A stretch of DNA of 64,000 nt. Origin: Butyrivibrio sp. LC3010 (GTDB lineage: Bacteria > Bacillota > Clostridia > Lachnospirales > Lachnospiraceae). Location: the NCBI RefSeq assembly GCF_000424385.1, contig NZ_AUJU01000016.1, positions 1 to 64,000 on the forward strand, read 5' to 3'. A program made the position numbers and the translations under genes. The notes under the pieces are model-generated. The model searched no databases and was not told the DNA's origin. It worked only from the letters and a program-made list of their open reading frames with translations. Positions 18,193-27,268 of the stretch are shown piece by piece. How positions within the stretch are numbered: position 1 is the stretch's first letter; every line of letters starts with the position of its first letter.

Positions 18193-18675
18193 ATGGGATC
18201 AGTTCAGATATTGGGAGTGATAGTCCTGATAATAGGAATACTTCTGATAGGTGTCGAGTTCTACATGCCCGGTTTTGGATTTCCCGGGATAGCAGGTATC
18301 ATCTTCACCGCTGCCGGTGTTTTTTTAACCGGAAGGAATTTTCAGGAAAGAGTGATGGTGGGTGTAATCACTATCGTAATAATCGCTGTAATGCTAGTGG
18401 TGAGCATAGTGATATTCAGCTCAAAGAAAATAAAATCACCGATTAAGCTTGATGAGGATCTACAGGGAAAAAATCTTTTCATAGAAGAAAAAGATATGGA
18501 ATTCCTCATTGGGAAAAAAGGAATTGCAATAACAGATTTAAAGCCTGCCGGAAAGGGCGAGTTTGATGGCGTTAAGCTGGACATTCTATCTGCAAATTAT
18601 TATGTAAAAAAAGATTCTGCCCTTGTAATAACAGAAGTGAAAAATAACAGAATAATCGTCGAGGAGGAGAAGTAA
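18193..18675 (+). CDS. NfeD-like membrane protein
   Basis: A 160-residue protein: three or four membrane segments in the first 80 residues (including [16 protein letters not shown], a typical NfeD motif), then a small OB-fold domain with [16 protein letters not shown] and DGVKLD. NfeD proteins help flotillin-like proteins organise membrane microdomains. It is immediately upstream of floA, as in Bacillus. AGGAGAG precedes the start. Confidence 0.92.
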   Translation: MGSVQILGVIVLIIGILLIGVEFYMPGFGFPGIAGIIFTAAGVFLTGRNFQERVMVGVITIVIIAVMLVVSIVIFSSKKIKSPIKLDEDLQGKNLFIEEKDMEFLIGKKGIAITDLKPAGKGEFDGVKLDILSANYYVKKDSALVITEVKNNRIIVEEEK

Positions 18676-18676
18676 A

Positions 18677-19642
18677 ATGATGGCAACTATAATAATAGCA
18701 GCGATAGTAATAATACTGGTAGTTATGTTCTTTGCTGTAATCCCGGTTGGTATGTGGATTTCAGCGGTAGCAAGTGGAGTTAAGATAAGTATATTTTCAC
18801 TGGTAGGAATGAAGCTTCGCCGAGTTAAACCGGTCAAGATTGTGAGTCCCCTGATAAAGGCCACAAAGGCAGGGATAAATGTTACAACAAATCAGCTTGA
18901 AGCTCATTATCTTGCAGGCGGAAATGTGGATAGCGTAGTAAATGCGCTTATAGCCGCAGAGAGAGCCAGTATGAACCTTTCTTTTGAGCAGGCATCAGCG
19001 ATTGACCTTGCAGGACGCGATGTCTTTGAAGCTGTAACCATGAGCGTTACGCCCAAGGTAATTGAGACACCTCAGATTTCAGCAGTGGCAAAAGATGGTA
19101 TAGAGCTTCTTGTTAAGGCTCGTGTGACGGTACGTACAAATATCGATCAGCTTATTGGCGGTGCCGGTGAAGCAACTGTCCTTGCAAGAGTAGGAGAAGG
19201 AATTGTAACAACTGTGGGCTCAGCTACGACACATAGCAGTGTCCTTGAGAATCCGGATGATATTTCAAAAGTTGTTCTCGAAAAAGGTCTTGATTCCGGT
19301 ACTGCTTATGAAATCATGTCCATTGATATAGCCGATATCGACATTGGCAGAAATATCGGAGCAAATCTTCAGAGTCTTCAGGCAGAAGCCAACACCAAGA
19401 TTGCGCAGGCCAAGGCAGAGGAGAGAAGAGCAATGGCGGTAGCACTGGAGCAGGAGATGAAGGCAGAGGTTGTCAAGGCAGAGGCTGATATTCCAAGAGC
19501 AATGGCGGAAGCTTTAAGAAGCGGCAATATCGGTGTGCTTGACTACTATAATCTTAAGAATGTTCAGGCTGATACTAAAATGAAAAACGATATTGGGAAC
19601 AGCATTGCTGAATATGTTGAGACGAAGAAGGATAAGAAATAA
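18677..19642 (+). CDS. floA: Flotillin-like protein FloA
   Basis: A 321-residue protein with an N-terminal hydrophobic hairpin (about 1-45), an SPFH/band-7 domain, and an Ala/Glu-rich coiled-coil region ([21 protein letters not shown]) before a short C-terminal part ending IAEYVETKK. The match to FloA/YqfA runs along its full length. FloA forms oligomers in functional membrane microdomains and affects signalling and secretion. The gene follows nfeD by one base, with GAGGAGGAGAAG as ribosome site. Confidence 0.95.
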   Translation: MMATIIIAAIVIILVVMFFAVIPVGMWISAVASGVKISIFSLVGMKLRRVKPVKIVSPLIKATKAGINVTTNQLEAHYLAGGNVDSVVNALIAAERASMNLSFEQASAIDLAGRDVFEAVTMSVTPKVIETPQISAVAKDGIELLVKARVTVRTNIDQLIGGAGEATVLARVGEGIVTTVGSATTHSSVLENPDDISKVVLEKGLDSGTAYEIMSIDIADIDIGRNIGANLQSLQAEANTKIAQAKAEERRAMAVALEQEMKAEVVKAEADIPRAMAEALRSGNIGVLDYYNLKNVQADTKMKNDIGNSIAEYVETKKDKK

Positions 19643-19731
19643 GCTTGCAGGTTGCAAACAATAATAAAGCAATAAAGCTGATAAATATAACAACGACTGC
19701 ACGGTCAAAGGCCAATAAATGGGGAGAAGCT

Positions 19732-20481
19732 ATGATAAGAGTCATGATAGTTGAGGATGAGGAACAGATAAGGATTATTCTAAAGAAAATGATTGAGAAA
19801 ACATCCGATTGCGAAGTGGTATCCTCATGCGGCAATTTTGCTACGGCTATCAGCGACTTTTTATGGCTTCGCCCCAATGTTGTTTTTATGGATATAGACC
19901 TCTCGGGGGAGAGCGGGCTTGAATGTGCAAAGGCCATTACTGAAGTGGATCCAAAGGTAAAGATTGTTTTCGCCACAGCCCACAGCGAGTATATGGCTAA
20001 TGCTTTTGAAATATACGCTTTTGATTATCTTGTAAAACCCTTTGACCTTGAGCGAATCGGTAAGACACTTGGCAGAATAAAGAGCATGATGGAAGAGCAA
20101 AGCTCTGTGCCCCAAGGAACGAAGAATGAATCAGCCAGGAATGACGCAGCATATGAGAAGCTGATTATTCGTGGAAAGGAAGAGATAAATCTAGTCGACA
20201 CCAGAGATATCATTATGGTAGAGCGTACCGATGGCATGTGCAGGATAGTGACTAAGGATGAGATTTTTCTTACAACAGCTTCGCTTTCTTCAATCCAGGA
20301 AAAACTGGATCCGGAAATATTCATGAGATGCCATAAGTCCTATATAGTCAGAACTCAGGCAGTTAAAAAGCTTGAAACATACGGCAGATGGACATACACG
20401 GTTAAGCTTAAAGACACCAATGAAACTGCGCTTATGACTTCTGAAAAATATAATGAAATGAAGCAAAAACTGGCGCTGTAA
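19732..20481 (+). CDS. LytTR-family response regulator
   Basis: A 249-residue regulator: receiver domain (about 1-120) with EDEE, phospho-acceptor Asp54 in FMDIDLSGESG and KPF, then a LytTR domain (about 145-249) with IIMVERTDGMCRI, FMRCHKSYIVR and TYGRWTYTVKL. The ATG at 19732 has GGGGAG upstream; the earlier in-frame start would overlap nothing useful and lacks a ribosome site. It is the last gene of the run kinase, nfeD, floA, regulator, and is the probable partner of the kinase at 17345. Confidence 0.92.
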   Translation: MIRVMIVEDEEQIRIILKKMIEKTSDCEVVSSCGNFATAISDFLWLRPNVVFMDIDLSGESGLECAKAITEVDPKVKIVFATAHSEYMANAFEIYAFDYLVKPFDLERIGKTLGRIKSMMEEQSSVPQGTKNESARNDAAYEKLIIRGKEEINLVDTRDIIMVERTDGMCRIVTKDEIFLTTASLSSIQEKLDPEIFMRCHKSYIVRTQAVKKLETYGRWTYTVKLKDTNETALMTSEKYNEMKQKLAL

Positions 20482-20498
20482 TCAAAACAAAATAATTG

Positions 20499-20558
20499 TT
20501 GACAAATTGGTCTATCGTGAATAAACTTTAAATATAAAGTCGATTCATGATAGACCAA
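20499..20558 (+). promoter_or_regulatory. Promoter and long dyad operator before the BlaI-like gene
   Basis: TTGACA at 20499-20504 and TAAACT at 20522-20527 (17 apart) form a promoter. A dyad from 20507 to 20558 covers it: outer arms TTGGTCTATC / GATAGACCAA, with GTGAAT / ATTCAT and ACTTTA / TAAAGT nested inside. This is where a BlaI/MecI-type dimeric repressor would be expected to bind; a terminator role for the upstream operon is an alternative. Confidence 0.6.
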
Positions 20559-20659
20559 AATCTTTTTGGTTTGGAAATAAGAACTAATTTTGTGTTGAAA
20601 CTTGATAAAGTTCCATATAAACAAGCCAAAATGATTTGAATCAAGTAGTGGAGGGCAAT

Positions 20660-21016
20660 ATGGCGATTGAATTAGGCGAAGTTCAGATGCAGTTTGCAGA
20701 GCTCATATGGGAAAGGGAACCGGTAGGATCAGGAGAACTGGTTAAACTGTGCTCTGATGAATTCGGGTGGAAAAAATCAACCACCTACACTGTCTTAAAA
20801 AAGCTCTGCGAGAAAGGACTGTTTCAAAATGTGGATGGCGTAGTCACATCCATTATTTCCAAAGATGATTTTTATAGAAAAAAGAGTGAGCAGTTTGTTG
20901 AGGAGACCTTTGGGGGATCACTTCCGGCATTTCTGGCGGCATTCACATCAAAGCAGAAGCTTTCAAAAAAAGAGATTGATGAGATAAAGAAGATTATCGA
21001 CAGGGCAAAGGATTAG
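20660..21016 (+). CDS. BlaI/MecI-family transcriptional repressor
   Basis: A 118-residue winged-helix protein. EVQMQFAELIWEREPVGSGELV, WKKSTTYTVLKKLCEKGL and the C-terminal dimerisation helices match BlaI/MecI/CopY repressors along the whole length. The ATG at 20660 has GGAGGG directly upstream. Such repressors are inactivated when a partner M56 membrane protease is triggered; the protease gene follows at 21206. The likely target is the dyad at 20507-20558. Confidence 0.92.
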   Translation: MAIELGEVQMQFAELIWEREPVGSGELVKLCSDEFGWKKSTTYTVLKKLCEKGLFQNVDGVVTSIISKDDFYRKKSEQFVEETFGGSLPAFLAAFTSKQKLSKKEIDEIKKIIDRAKD

Positions 21017-21205
21017 AATGTAGATATTGGCTGAGGATATGCTTTTGTTTTTCCAAAGAGAAACAAAAAACATAAAACTCTTATCCAGTAAGAAGACACT
21101 GTTTGAAAAGTTTTTATGGGCATACAGGCTAAGAGTACACTGCTTGATAATAGTTTTTATGTGTGGCTAATAGGGTAAGGCTTGATAGTAGGATGGAGGA
21201 AACGT

Positions 21206-23359
21206 ATGGGGACAATTTTTATAAAGATCATAGAAATGAGCATATCTGCTGTGTTTCTTATGTTGGCAGTTATTCTGATAAGATTTCCACTTAAGAGGGG
21301 ACCGAAGTGGTTTATGGGTGTCTTGTGGGCTATAGTGGCTCTTCGACTTGCGATTCCATTTCAGATTGAGACTAAGATAGGCTTAATGCCTGATTTTAAC
21401 GGAGTAGTCGAGAGGTTTTTCAATGCAGAAGGAACGGGAAGTGCGGCTGTAGAGACTCGCCATACCTTTGTGCAATATTCTGATGCAGGATATGGTACAG
21501 AAGTAAACGGCAGAGGTGGCATAGATAAAGCCTTATCTGAAGAGAAGGATTATCTTCCTGCTGAAGAAATAACAACAACCTACACTAATGAAAGTAAATT
21601 GGGCACTTTGATACGTAGAAATGGTATGTTGAAAACTCTGTGTATAATCTGGCTTCTTGGAGTGTTTGCAGTCATTTGTTATGCGGTTTTGAGTTTCGTT
21701 TCTATTTGGAAAAAGACCAGAGCATCTATAATGCTTGCAGGTGGAACGGATAGGGATGGAATTTGTGGTTCTATGAAAAATAGCAACGGAAGTGTAAGCG
21801 CTTTTATTTCAGATGAAATTGATACACCTTTTATACTTGGCATTTTCAGACCTGTGGTTTATCTGCCTTCAGGACTTGATGATGAGACCTTGAAAAATGT
21901 GCTTGCTCATGAAAAGGCACACATCAGAAGAAAGGATCATCTCCGCAAGCAGTTTGGTTTCATTCTTCTTGCAATCCACTGGTTCAATCCTCTTGTGTGG
22001 ATTTCCTATATTCTTTTTTGTAAGGATATAGAGCTATCCTGTGACGAGATGGTTATTAGCCGCATGTCACTTGATGAGAAGAAGTCCTATGCAACATCTC
22101 TTCTTCTTTGCAGTACTCATCAGAAGCTAATTTTGGCTTATCCCCTCGCATTTGGTGAGGTTGGAGTAAAGACGAGAGTTAAGCAGATTTTCAATTATAA
22201 AAAGCCCTCATTCTGGCTAATCATGATGCTGGTTGTAATCAGCACAGTGTTATCAGTCTGTTTTATGACGAACGCGTCTGAAAGTGTAGTTGGTGGAGAA
22301 GGGAATTCTCCAGTAATATCAGGCGTTGATGAAGCTAAAGAGAGCATAATTGTAGATGGAAAAGATAATAGTAAGGAAGAACTTTTGACAACTGAAAACA
22401 AAGGAGAAAAACTGGCATCTACTGAAGGCAGAGAAGTTATTGAAGACAGTTCAGAATACGCTAAATACGTAACTACACCTCAGGAGCAGCTTTTATGGAG
22501 ATGGGATCAGAGCTTTAGTAACAGGGATGTTCAGGGAATATTAAGCGATTCTACCAAGGATGTTCAGACAAAACTTGTTAATGAAGGTGTGTTGTTTAAA
22601 GATGAGGACGGGGAGACCTTTGGCTGGTCAAGTCCATGGCCATTCGCCTATGAAGTAAAAGGACAGGCTGGTTCTATGTCATATTGCACGAACGAGGAAA
22701 AGACAGAGGGTGAAATTCACTACTATGCCACTGATTCCGAGCCGCATCTATATGTGTGGATAGAGAAAATCAAGATGGGTGAAGCGGAAGATGGAACCTA
22801 CAAAGTAGTGGGTGAGCATCTTGATATGTACGACAATATTGATTCTTTTAAGGATTTGGAAAGCGCATATTTTAATAATGGTAGTGATAATGATGCAATT
22901 AATTACTGCAAAAACGGACTTGGTGAATATCTGAACGATCATGCAAAGTCAGATTCTAATGGAATTTACAGCAGATACTTTGATCCGGTGTCATCAGCTC
23001 GTTTCCTTCTTAATCTATCTGATGATGAGAGCAAGGTAGAAATAGTAAGAGGCGAAGATAATAGTGAAGGCACAGTAGTTTCAATCAGATTTTTAAAAGA
23101 AAACAAATATATGGACATACTCATGATAAAGCCGTGGGGAGAGGATGGAATATATGTTCCACAGATGAAAATGCCACAGGATAATTATGGCGAAAGACTA
23201 TACAGTTTAAATAATCCGAAGAATGATTATCCTGTTGATGGTGAAGATGCTAGGAATCTGTTGTACACTGAGGATACAGAGGCTAAGATTGGCAATCTTC
23301 CATATTCAGATGATGTAGAAGAACAATTTGAGGATATTCATAAAGATAACAAAAGATGA
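21206..23359 (+). CDS. M56 (BlaR1-like) membrane metalloprotease with novel sensor domain
   Basis: A 717-residue membrane protein. N-terminal helices surround an M56 protease domain with the zinc motif HEKAH at residues 235-239 and an ELSCDE motif downstream. A last helix near 330-350 leads to a C-terminal extracellular region of about 360 residues. Classical BlaR1 has a penicillin-binding serine domain there; here I see no SxxK/KTG layout but an acidic region with repeated W, Y and D. So it probably senses something other than a beta-lactam, and cleaves or releases the BlaI-like repressor. The start has GGAGG six bases upstream. Confidence 0.85.
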   Translation: MGTIFIKIIEMSISAVFLMLAVILIRFPLKRGPKWFMGVLWAIVALRLAIPFQIETKIGLMPDFNGVVERFFNAEGTGSAAVETRHTFVQYSDAGYGTEVNGRGGIDKALSEEKDYLPAEEITTTYTNESKLGTLIRRNGMLKTLCIIWLLGVFAVICYAVLSFVSIWKKTRASIMLAGGTDRDGICGSMKNSNGSVSAFISDEIDTPFILGIFRPVVYLPSGLDDETLKNVLAHEKAHIRRKDHLRKQFGFILLAIHWFNPLVWISYILFCKDIELSCDEMVISRMSLDEKKSYATSLLLCSTHQKLILAYPLAFGEVGVKTRVKQIFNYKKPSFWLIMMLVVISTVLSVCFMTNASESVVGGEGNSPVISGVDEAKESIIVDGKDNSKEELLTTENKGEKLASTEGREVIEDSSEYAKYVTTPQEQLLWRWDQSFSNRDVQGILSDSTKDVQTKLVNEGVLFKDEDGETFGWSSPWPFAYEVKGQAGSMSYCTNEEKTEGEIHYYATDSEPHLYVWIEKIKMGEAEDGTYKVVGEHLDMYDNIDSFKDLESAYFNNGSDNDAINYCKNGLGEYLNDHAKSDSNGIYSRYFDPVSSARFLLNLSDDESKVEIVRGEDNSEGTVVSIRFLKENKYMDILMIKPWGEDGIYVPQMKMPQDNYGERLYSLNNPKNDYPVDGEDARNLLYTEDTEAKIGNLPYSDDVEEQFEDIHKDNKR

Positions 23360-23378
23360 TTTCTGCCGCACTTTATGG

Positions 23379-23553
23379 ATAGCCGAAAAGCAGTGAAGAG
23401 AATAGCAGAAGTTGTTCTAACGTATTTCGTAGATATGCAAAAAGCAGCAGAGAGATTAGAAAAAATCATTCTGCTGCTTTTTGCATAAAGCCAAAAAGCG
23501 TTAGAGAGAATAGCAGGAATCGGTCTACCGCATTTTTAAAATAGCCCAAAAGC
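23379..23553. repeat. Three 54-bp tandem repeats plus a partial fourth
   Basis: Units start at 23379, 23433 and 23487, each exactly 54 bases, with a 13-base start of a fourth at 23541. Each begins A-(T/A)-A-(G/T)-(C/G)-C then AAAAGC and contains GAGA(A/T)TAG and TCT-(G/A)-C near the end. They diverge by point changes only. The unit length is a multiple of three but no gene is evident. Confidence 0.7.
23434..23486 (+). terminator. Hairpin in the second tandem repeat, likely terminator for the BlaI/BlaR1 operon
   Basis: ATGCAAAAAGCAGCAGA and TCTGCTGCTTTTTGCAT form a perfect 17-bp stem; the right arm contains five T residues. Only this repeat unit can fold so, suggesting it gained or kept a terminator role. 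Confidence 0.6.
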
Positions 23554-23639
23554 TTGCATTCATTAGACTCTTGAATCCGGATACAAATATGATACAATTG
23601 CATTGCGTAAAATATGGCTGAATTTAAGAGGTTTATATC

Positions 23640-24068
23640 ATGAATATTGTAGTAAGATATTGTTCAAAGACACCATTTGGTAATACAAGAAGGATAGCAG
23701 AGGCTATTGCGGAAGGTGTAGGTGTGCAGGCAGTGAGCATTGCTGACGAGCCAAAGCTTAATGAAAAAGCAGACATTTTTTTCCTTGGTGGAGCGCCATA
23801 TGCAAATATCATGGCTCCTGAACTTAGGGAGTATGCTAATAACATTGATCCTTCTATGGTATCAAAGGTGGTTCTTTTTACAACTTCAAACTGGTCAAGA
23901 AGAACGGTACTTGCCCTTAAGAAAACTCTGAAAAGCAAGGGGATTTCTGTGTGTGAGGAATATTTCTTTGCTCATATGCTCAAGATAGATGAAAAGATTG
24001 AGGAAGCAAGGGCATTCGGGCAAAGAATGGCAAAGAGGAAATTGCCCACAAGAAGTTATTTTATTTAA
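23640..24068 (+). CDS. Flavodoxin-like protein
   Basis: A 142-residue protein with an N-terminal FMN-loop-like sequence CSKTPFGNTRRIAEAIAE, then the strand FFLGGAPYANIMAPELREY and FTTSNWSRR. This is the layout of small flavodoxin-domain proteins, which act as electron carriers or NAD(P)H-linked flavoproteins. The first motif differs from the T/SxTGNT consensus, with PFGNT instead, so FMN binding is probable but not sure. AAGAGG precedes the ATG. It is a single gene between the repeats and the next unit. Confidence 0.8.
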   Translation: MNIVVRYCSKTPFGNTRRIAEAIAEGVGVQAVSIADEPKLNEKADIFFLGGAPYANIMAPELREYANNIDPSMVSKVVLFTTSNWSRRTVLALKKTLKSKGISVCEEYFFAHMLKIDEKIEEARAFGQRMAKRKLPTRSYFI

Positions 24069-24149
24069 AAGGTACTATATCCGCCACCTGATAAATGTGA
24101 TAGTTTCATATAAACACTGATGAAATGAACGATCACAAAGGTGAACGGG

Positions 24150-24839
24150 ATGAAGAAATCTACCAGAAAAACCATCATAGCAATTCTTTTGGTAAACTGC
24201 ATATTAGTTGCAGTGGCAGTATGTGGAAAAATACTCAGCAGATTTGATTACAAGGATCATTTTGATGACATTGTAATCACTGTTAATGATAAGGGAATAA
24301 CACTTAGAGAATTTGGATATTACATCTATGAGGTGGAAGCATTTGTTCAGAAGCAGGCGCTTTTATATGATCCTGAAAATCCCAAGCATTGGTGGAATAC
24401 TCACTTTTCAGCGGGGCTTGATTCACAATTTGTTTGTGATTATGCTAAAAAAGTTGTCATAAATACGTGCATAATGGATGAAATCTATTATGAGGGTGCA
24501 ATTAGCAAGGAAATCACATTAAGCAGTTTAGAAGAAAACGAAATTCGTGACGAAGCAGAAGAAATGCTTGATAGTATGAGTCCCGATCAGCTCGAAGCTA
24601 CGGGACTGAATTTGTCTCTAATAATCAAAATAAAGCAAAAGCACGCTCTGGCTTCAAAGTTTGCTCAGTATATCGTGGAAAATGGGGATTTTTCAGGATA
24701 TTCCATGATGCCGGAAAAACTGGTAAACTGGGATGGGGAATACTATCTGGAAGAGATTTTGCCGGGGCAAAATGTTGTGACAAATGACAGGATTCTGGAT
24801 AAAATAGCTTTGGGGAAAATTACCGTGAATAATGATTAG
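24150..24839 (+). CDS. Membrane-anchored SurA_N-like protein
   Basis: A 229-residue protein with an N-terminal membrane anchor (residues 8-28) and an external helical domain. The sequence IVITVNDKGITLREFGYYIYEVEAF is like the start of SurA_N/PrsA-type chaperone domains, where a short strand leads to the first long helix. No parvulin isomerase domain is present. It may be a foldase-like chaperone fragment or a dedicated partner protein. ATG at 24150 is preferred over GTG at 24141, which sits too close to AAAGG. The MATE gene follows 38 bp later. Confidence 0.65.
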   Translation: MKKSTRKTIIAILLVNCILVAVAVCGKILSRFDYKDHFDDIVITVNDKGITLREFGYYIYEVEAFVQKQALLYDPENPKHWWNTHFSAGLDSQFVCDYAKKVVINTCIMDEIYYEGAISKEITLSSLEENEIRDEAEEMLDSMSPDQLEATGLNLSLIIKIKQKHALASKFAQYIVENGDFSGYSMMPEKLVNWDGEYYLEEILPGQNVVTNDRILDKIALGKITVNND

Positions 24840-24877
24840 AGCCATCATTGCCACGGAGATGTATTGAGGGAACAGGT

Positions 24878-26245
24878 ATGAATGAGGAACGCGATCTGAC
24901 TAAGGGGAAACCATTATCACTGATTTTGAGCTTCGCCTTGTCATTGATAGTTGGGAATATTTTTCAGCAGCTCTACATTATTGTAGACAACATCATTATA
25001 GGCCGGAAAGTAGGCGCCGAAGGGCTATCTGCCATAGGCGGAACTGAATGGTTTATTTTTTTGGTAAATGGATTTGTCATAGGCTTGATCCAGGGATTTT
25101 CAGTTTTACTGGGGAATAAGTACGGGGAAAAGGATGAAACCGCTTTTTCTCAGTACTATAAAAAAGCTAAGGCAATCTGTTTTGTTCTGGCTATATCTTT
25201 AGTGGCGATTCTTTTAAGCACTTCCGGATTTGTACTAAGGGCGCTTGATACAAAAGAGGAAGTGTTTTCTTTTGCCAAGATCTATGTTGATGTCATATTT
25301 TTGGGGCTCCCTTTTCTGATATTTTATCAGTTTTTCGCAGCAGTTTTAAGGAGCAGAGGAAACAGCAAAATTCATCTGATGGCAATGACAGTTTCTTCAC
25401 TGTGCAACATTGTTTTGGACCTACTGTTTGTAAGCGTTTTGAATATGGGCACAGGCGGGGCTGCTCTTGGAACAATCCTTTCAGAATGCCTTGTTATGAT
25501 TATCTGTGGTTATAACGTTTATAAAAACAGGCAGAATATTTCTAATGTTACCCCTGGAAAAGGTGCCGGCTCTAAAGACGGATTTACCGTGGTAAAAGAG
25601 CTGATGACAATCGGCCTTCCCATGGCACTTCAGAGTGTGATCACGGCAATAGGTGGTCTTATTGTTATAAATAGAATCAATCAGTATGAGCTCTCATTTC
25701 TCACCGGATATACCATAGCGGGAAAAATATATGTGCTTCTTGAGATTGCAGCCTCTTCGTATGGACTTGCTGTAGTTGCTTATGTTTCTCAGAATATGGG
25801 TGCAAGAAATTATGAGCGTATTCGCAGCGGAGTAAGAGTAAGCGTGCTGCTTGGCATCATCACGGCTCTTTTGTGTTCAGCTGTAATGATCATTTTCGGG
25901 CAGCCTTTGATGAAACTGTTCATGGATGCTGAGACTGCGAACGAGGCAGTTTTTTCTTATGGCTATAAGTATCTGCAGGTTCTGGCTGCATTTTTCCCGC
26001 TGCTCTATATTTTATATATTGTAAGGTCGACATTGCAGGGTATGGGAAACAGCATAATTCCTATGCTTTCAAGCTTCGCACAGCTGATAATGAGGGTGAG
26101 CTGCGCACTTATTTTAACCCGCTTCATCGGATACTATGGCATCTATTTCGGGGAAATCTGCGCCTGGGCACTTGCTGATTGCATTCTGATATTTACATGT
26201 TTTCTGTCATTGCGGAGTGTTGGGGAACTGCGGGTAAATGAGTAA
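24878..26245 (+). CDS. MATE family efflux transporter
   Basis: A 455-residue membrane protein with about twelve hydrophobic segments and MATE hallmarks: QQLYIIVDNIIIGR in the first helix, FFAAVLRSRGN, LPMALQSVITAIGG at the start of the second half, and a late PLLYILYIVRSTLQGMGN. This resembles the NorM/VmrA branch. The ATG at 24878 has GAGGGA upstream. After its stop comes a low-complexity G-rich stretch and then pseudogene remnants. Confidence 0.9.
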   Translation: MNEERDLTKGKPLSLILSFALSLIVGNIFQQLYIIVDNIIIGRKVGAEGLSAIGGTEWFIFLVNGFVIGLIQGFSVLLGNKYGEKDETAFSQYYKKAKAICFVLAISLVAILLSTSGFVLRALDTKEEVFSFAKIYVDVIFLGLPFLIFYQFFAAVLRSRGNSKIHLMAMTVSSLCNIVLDLLFVSVLNMGTGGAALGTILSECLVMIICGYNVYKNRQNISNVTPGKGAGSKDGFTVVKELMTIGLPMALQSVITAIGGLIVINRINQYELSFLTGYTIAGKIYVLLEIAASSYGLAVVAYVSQNMGARNYERIRSGVRVSVLLGIITALLCSAVMIIFGQPLMKLFMDAETANEAVFSYGYKYLQVLAAFFPLLYILYIVRSTLQGMGNSIIPMLSSFAQLIMRVSCALILTRFIGYYGIYFGEICAWALADCILIFTCFLSLRSVGELRVNE

Positions 26246-26382
26246 ATGGGTAGTAAGTGGGGTGTTATCTTTTCTGCTACTATGTGGGGGATTTATTCTG
26301 CTACTATTGGTGGAAATGGAAATGGTGGTAGGGGAAGATGTGGGATGTATACTGCTTCTATGTGAGGATACTGGAATAGTAG
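26246..26382. other. G-rich low-complexity spacer
   Basis: Contains the direct repeat TTCTGCTACTAT in two copies and GGTGG/GGAAATGG runs. A 41-residue glycine-rich frame could be read from 26246, but it has no ribosome site and I do not call it a gene. Confidence 0.5.
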
Positions 26383-26628
26383 CAGTGGGAAAAGGCAGTT
26401 GAGATCGCAAGAAAATTTGATGAAGCTCCTGTCTATGATATTTCCACAGGTGCCAGTCTGTGGCTTAGTAAAGTCACGGAAGATGCACCGGTTGCCTTTG
26501 AAGAAACGGGGCCCTGCGCTATGAAAGCACTTGAAAAAATATTGAGCGATTTTGAGGCGGATTTTACAGGTGATGTAAAAAAGGCTGCAAAGAGTGTACG
26601 GAATTATATGATGCAGAAAATAACTTAG
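26383..26628 (+). pseudogene. C-terminal remnant of a TPR-type protein, paralogue of 8304-8960
   Basis: From 26383 a frame reads QWEKAVEIARKFDEAPVYDIST and continues through LWLSKVTEDAPVAF to VKKAAKSVRNYMMQKIT and a TAG. This matches the protein fragment at 8700-8960 over about 70 residues and many bases. Upstream an in-frame TAG at 26380 ends the similarity, so only the tail remains. It shows what the unshifted C-terminus of this family looks like. Confidence 0.65.
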
Positions 26629-26633
26629 GGCGT

Positions 26634-26900
26634 TCAAATCTTCAGAATATACCCGATTTCCTTTGCCAAATCAACCATGAAATCTGCACCTGAACGCATC
26701 ATTTCTATAGGGTTGCCGTATCCATAAGTCACAGCGATGCTGTCTACACCCGCACCAACAGCTCCTTTAATATCATAGGCGGTGTCACCTATCATCACGC
26801 ATTCACTCTTATCCAGTCCATATTTTTCTATGGCAATTTCTATGAGACGCTTTTTATCAGAACTGTGATGAGTGGATAAAGTTAATTGACAATGCATCAT
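26634..26900 (-). pseudogene. HAD-family phosphatase, C-terminal fragment
   Basis: Eighty-eight residues or fewer. From SSDKKRLIEIAIEKYGL the sequence follows a Gph/PgmB-like HAD hydrolase, including the motif MIGDTAYDIKGAVGAGVDSIAVTYGYG split here around the acidic GDTAYD, and ends normally at GYILKI. The N-terminal half with the catalytic DxD nucleophile is missing and replaced by unrelated residues. Hence a truncated gene. Confidence 0.65.
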
Positions 26901-27194
26901 TAAATGTTATCATATCATTATAAAAATTTTCAGAAAGAGCACTCATGTGCAAAGGTGAAGAAATGCGGAATTGATAATCATTTTTAAGTTAACACGATTT
27001 ATGACCTGGGAACAGGTTTGTTTGTGTACGCTTGAAATGATTAGAGCAGATCATCTGACGAAGTATTTTTCGTTTGATGTGAGCTCTGCAAGTCCGACCG
27101 TGATGCTTTATTAGTCCGGTGGATTTTGTTATCGCTATAAATTCCTCATTCTTACATATTTGCCGAATGGCTTATATATAGGTTTGTTTTAGCG

Positions 27195-27237
27195 AGTCTG
27201 TTTTTGCGTACACATTGTATGCAGAAACAGACTTTTT
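27195..27237 (+). promoter_or_regulatory. Terminator/attenuator before the ABC-F gene
   Basis: Arms 27195-27212 and 27216-27233 pair over 18 bp with two wobble pairs around a CAT loop and are followed by a five-T run. The hairpin lies 60 bp upstream of the start codon with no other gene before it. Premature termination relieved by antibiotic-stalled ribosomes is a known control of ABC-F resistance genes (for example vmlR, lsaA, msrD). Confidence 0.7.
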
Positions 27238-27241
27238 AATC

Positions 27242-27268
27242 ATATAGGAAAATCCGTTGGATTTCCTA
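27242..27268. repeat. Short dispersed hairpin repeat, copy 1
   Basis: ATATAGGAAAATCC, then GTT and GGATTTCCTA, a near-perfect hairpin. A similar sequence (ATATAGGAAATTCCGTTGGA) occurs at 62452-62473, also just after a terminator-like hairpin. Confidence 0.5.

Noticed and set aside
20507..20558. Simple terminator for the LytTR regulator gene
   Set aside because: The dyad overlaps a TTGACA/TAAACT promoter for the BlaI-like gene, so an operator is the better reading, although both are possible.
23379..23553. CRISPR-like array at the 54-bp repeats
   Set aside because: Units are contiguous without spacers and only three in number.
26246..26371. Glycine-rich small gene after the MATE transporter
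   Set aside because: No ribosome site, low-complexity sequence, and repeated bases suggest slippage rather than coding.
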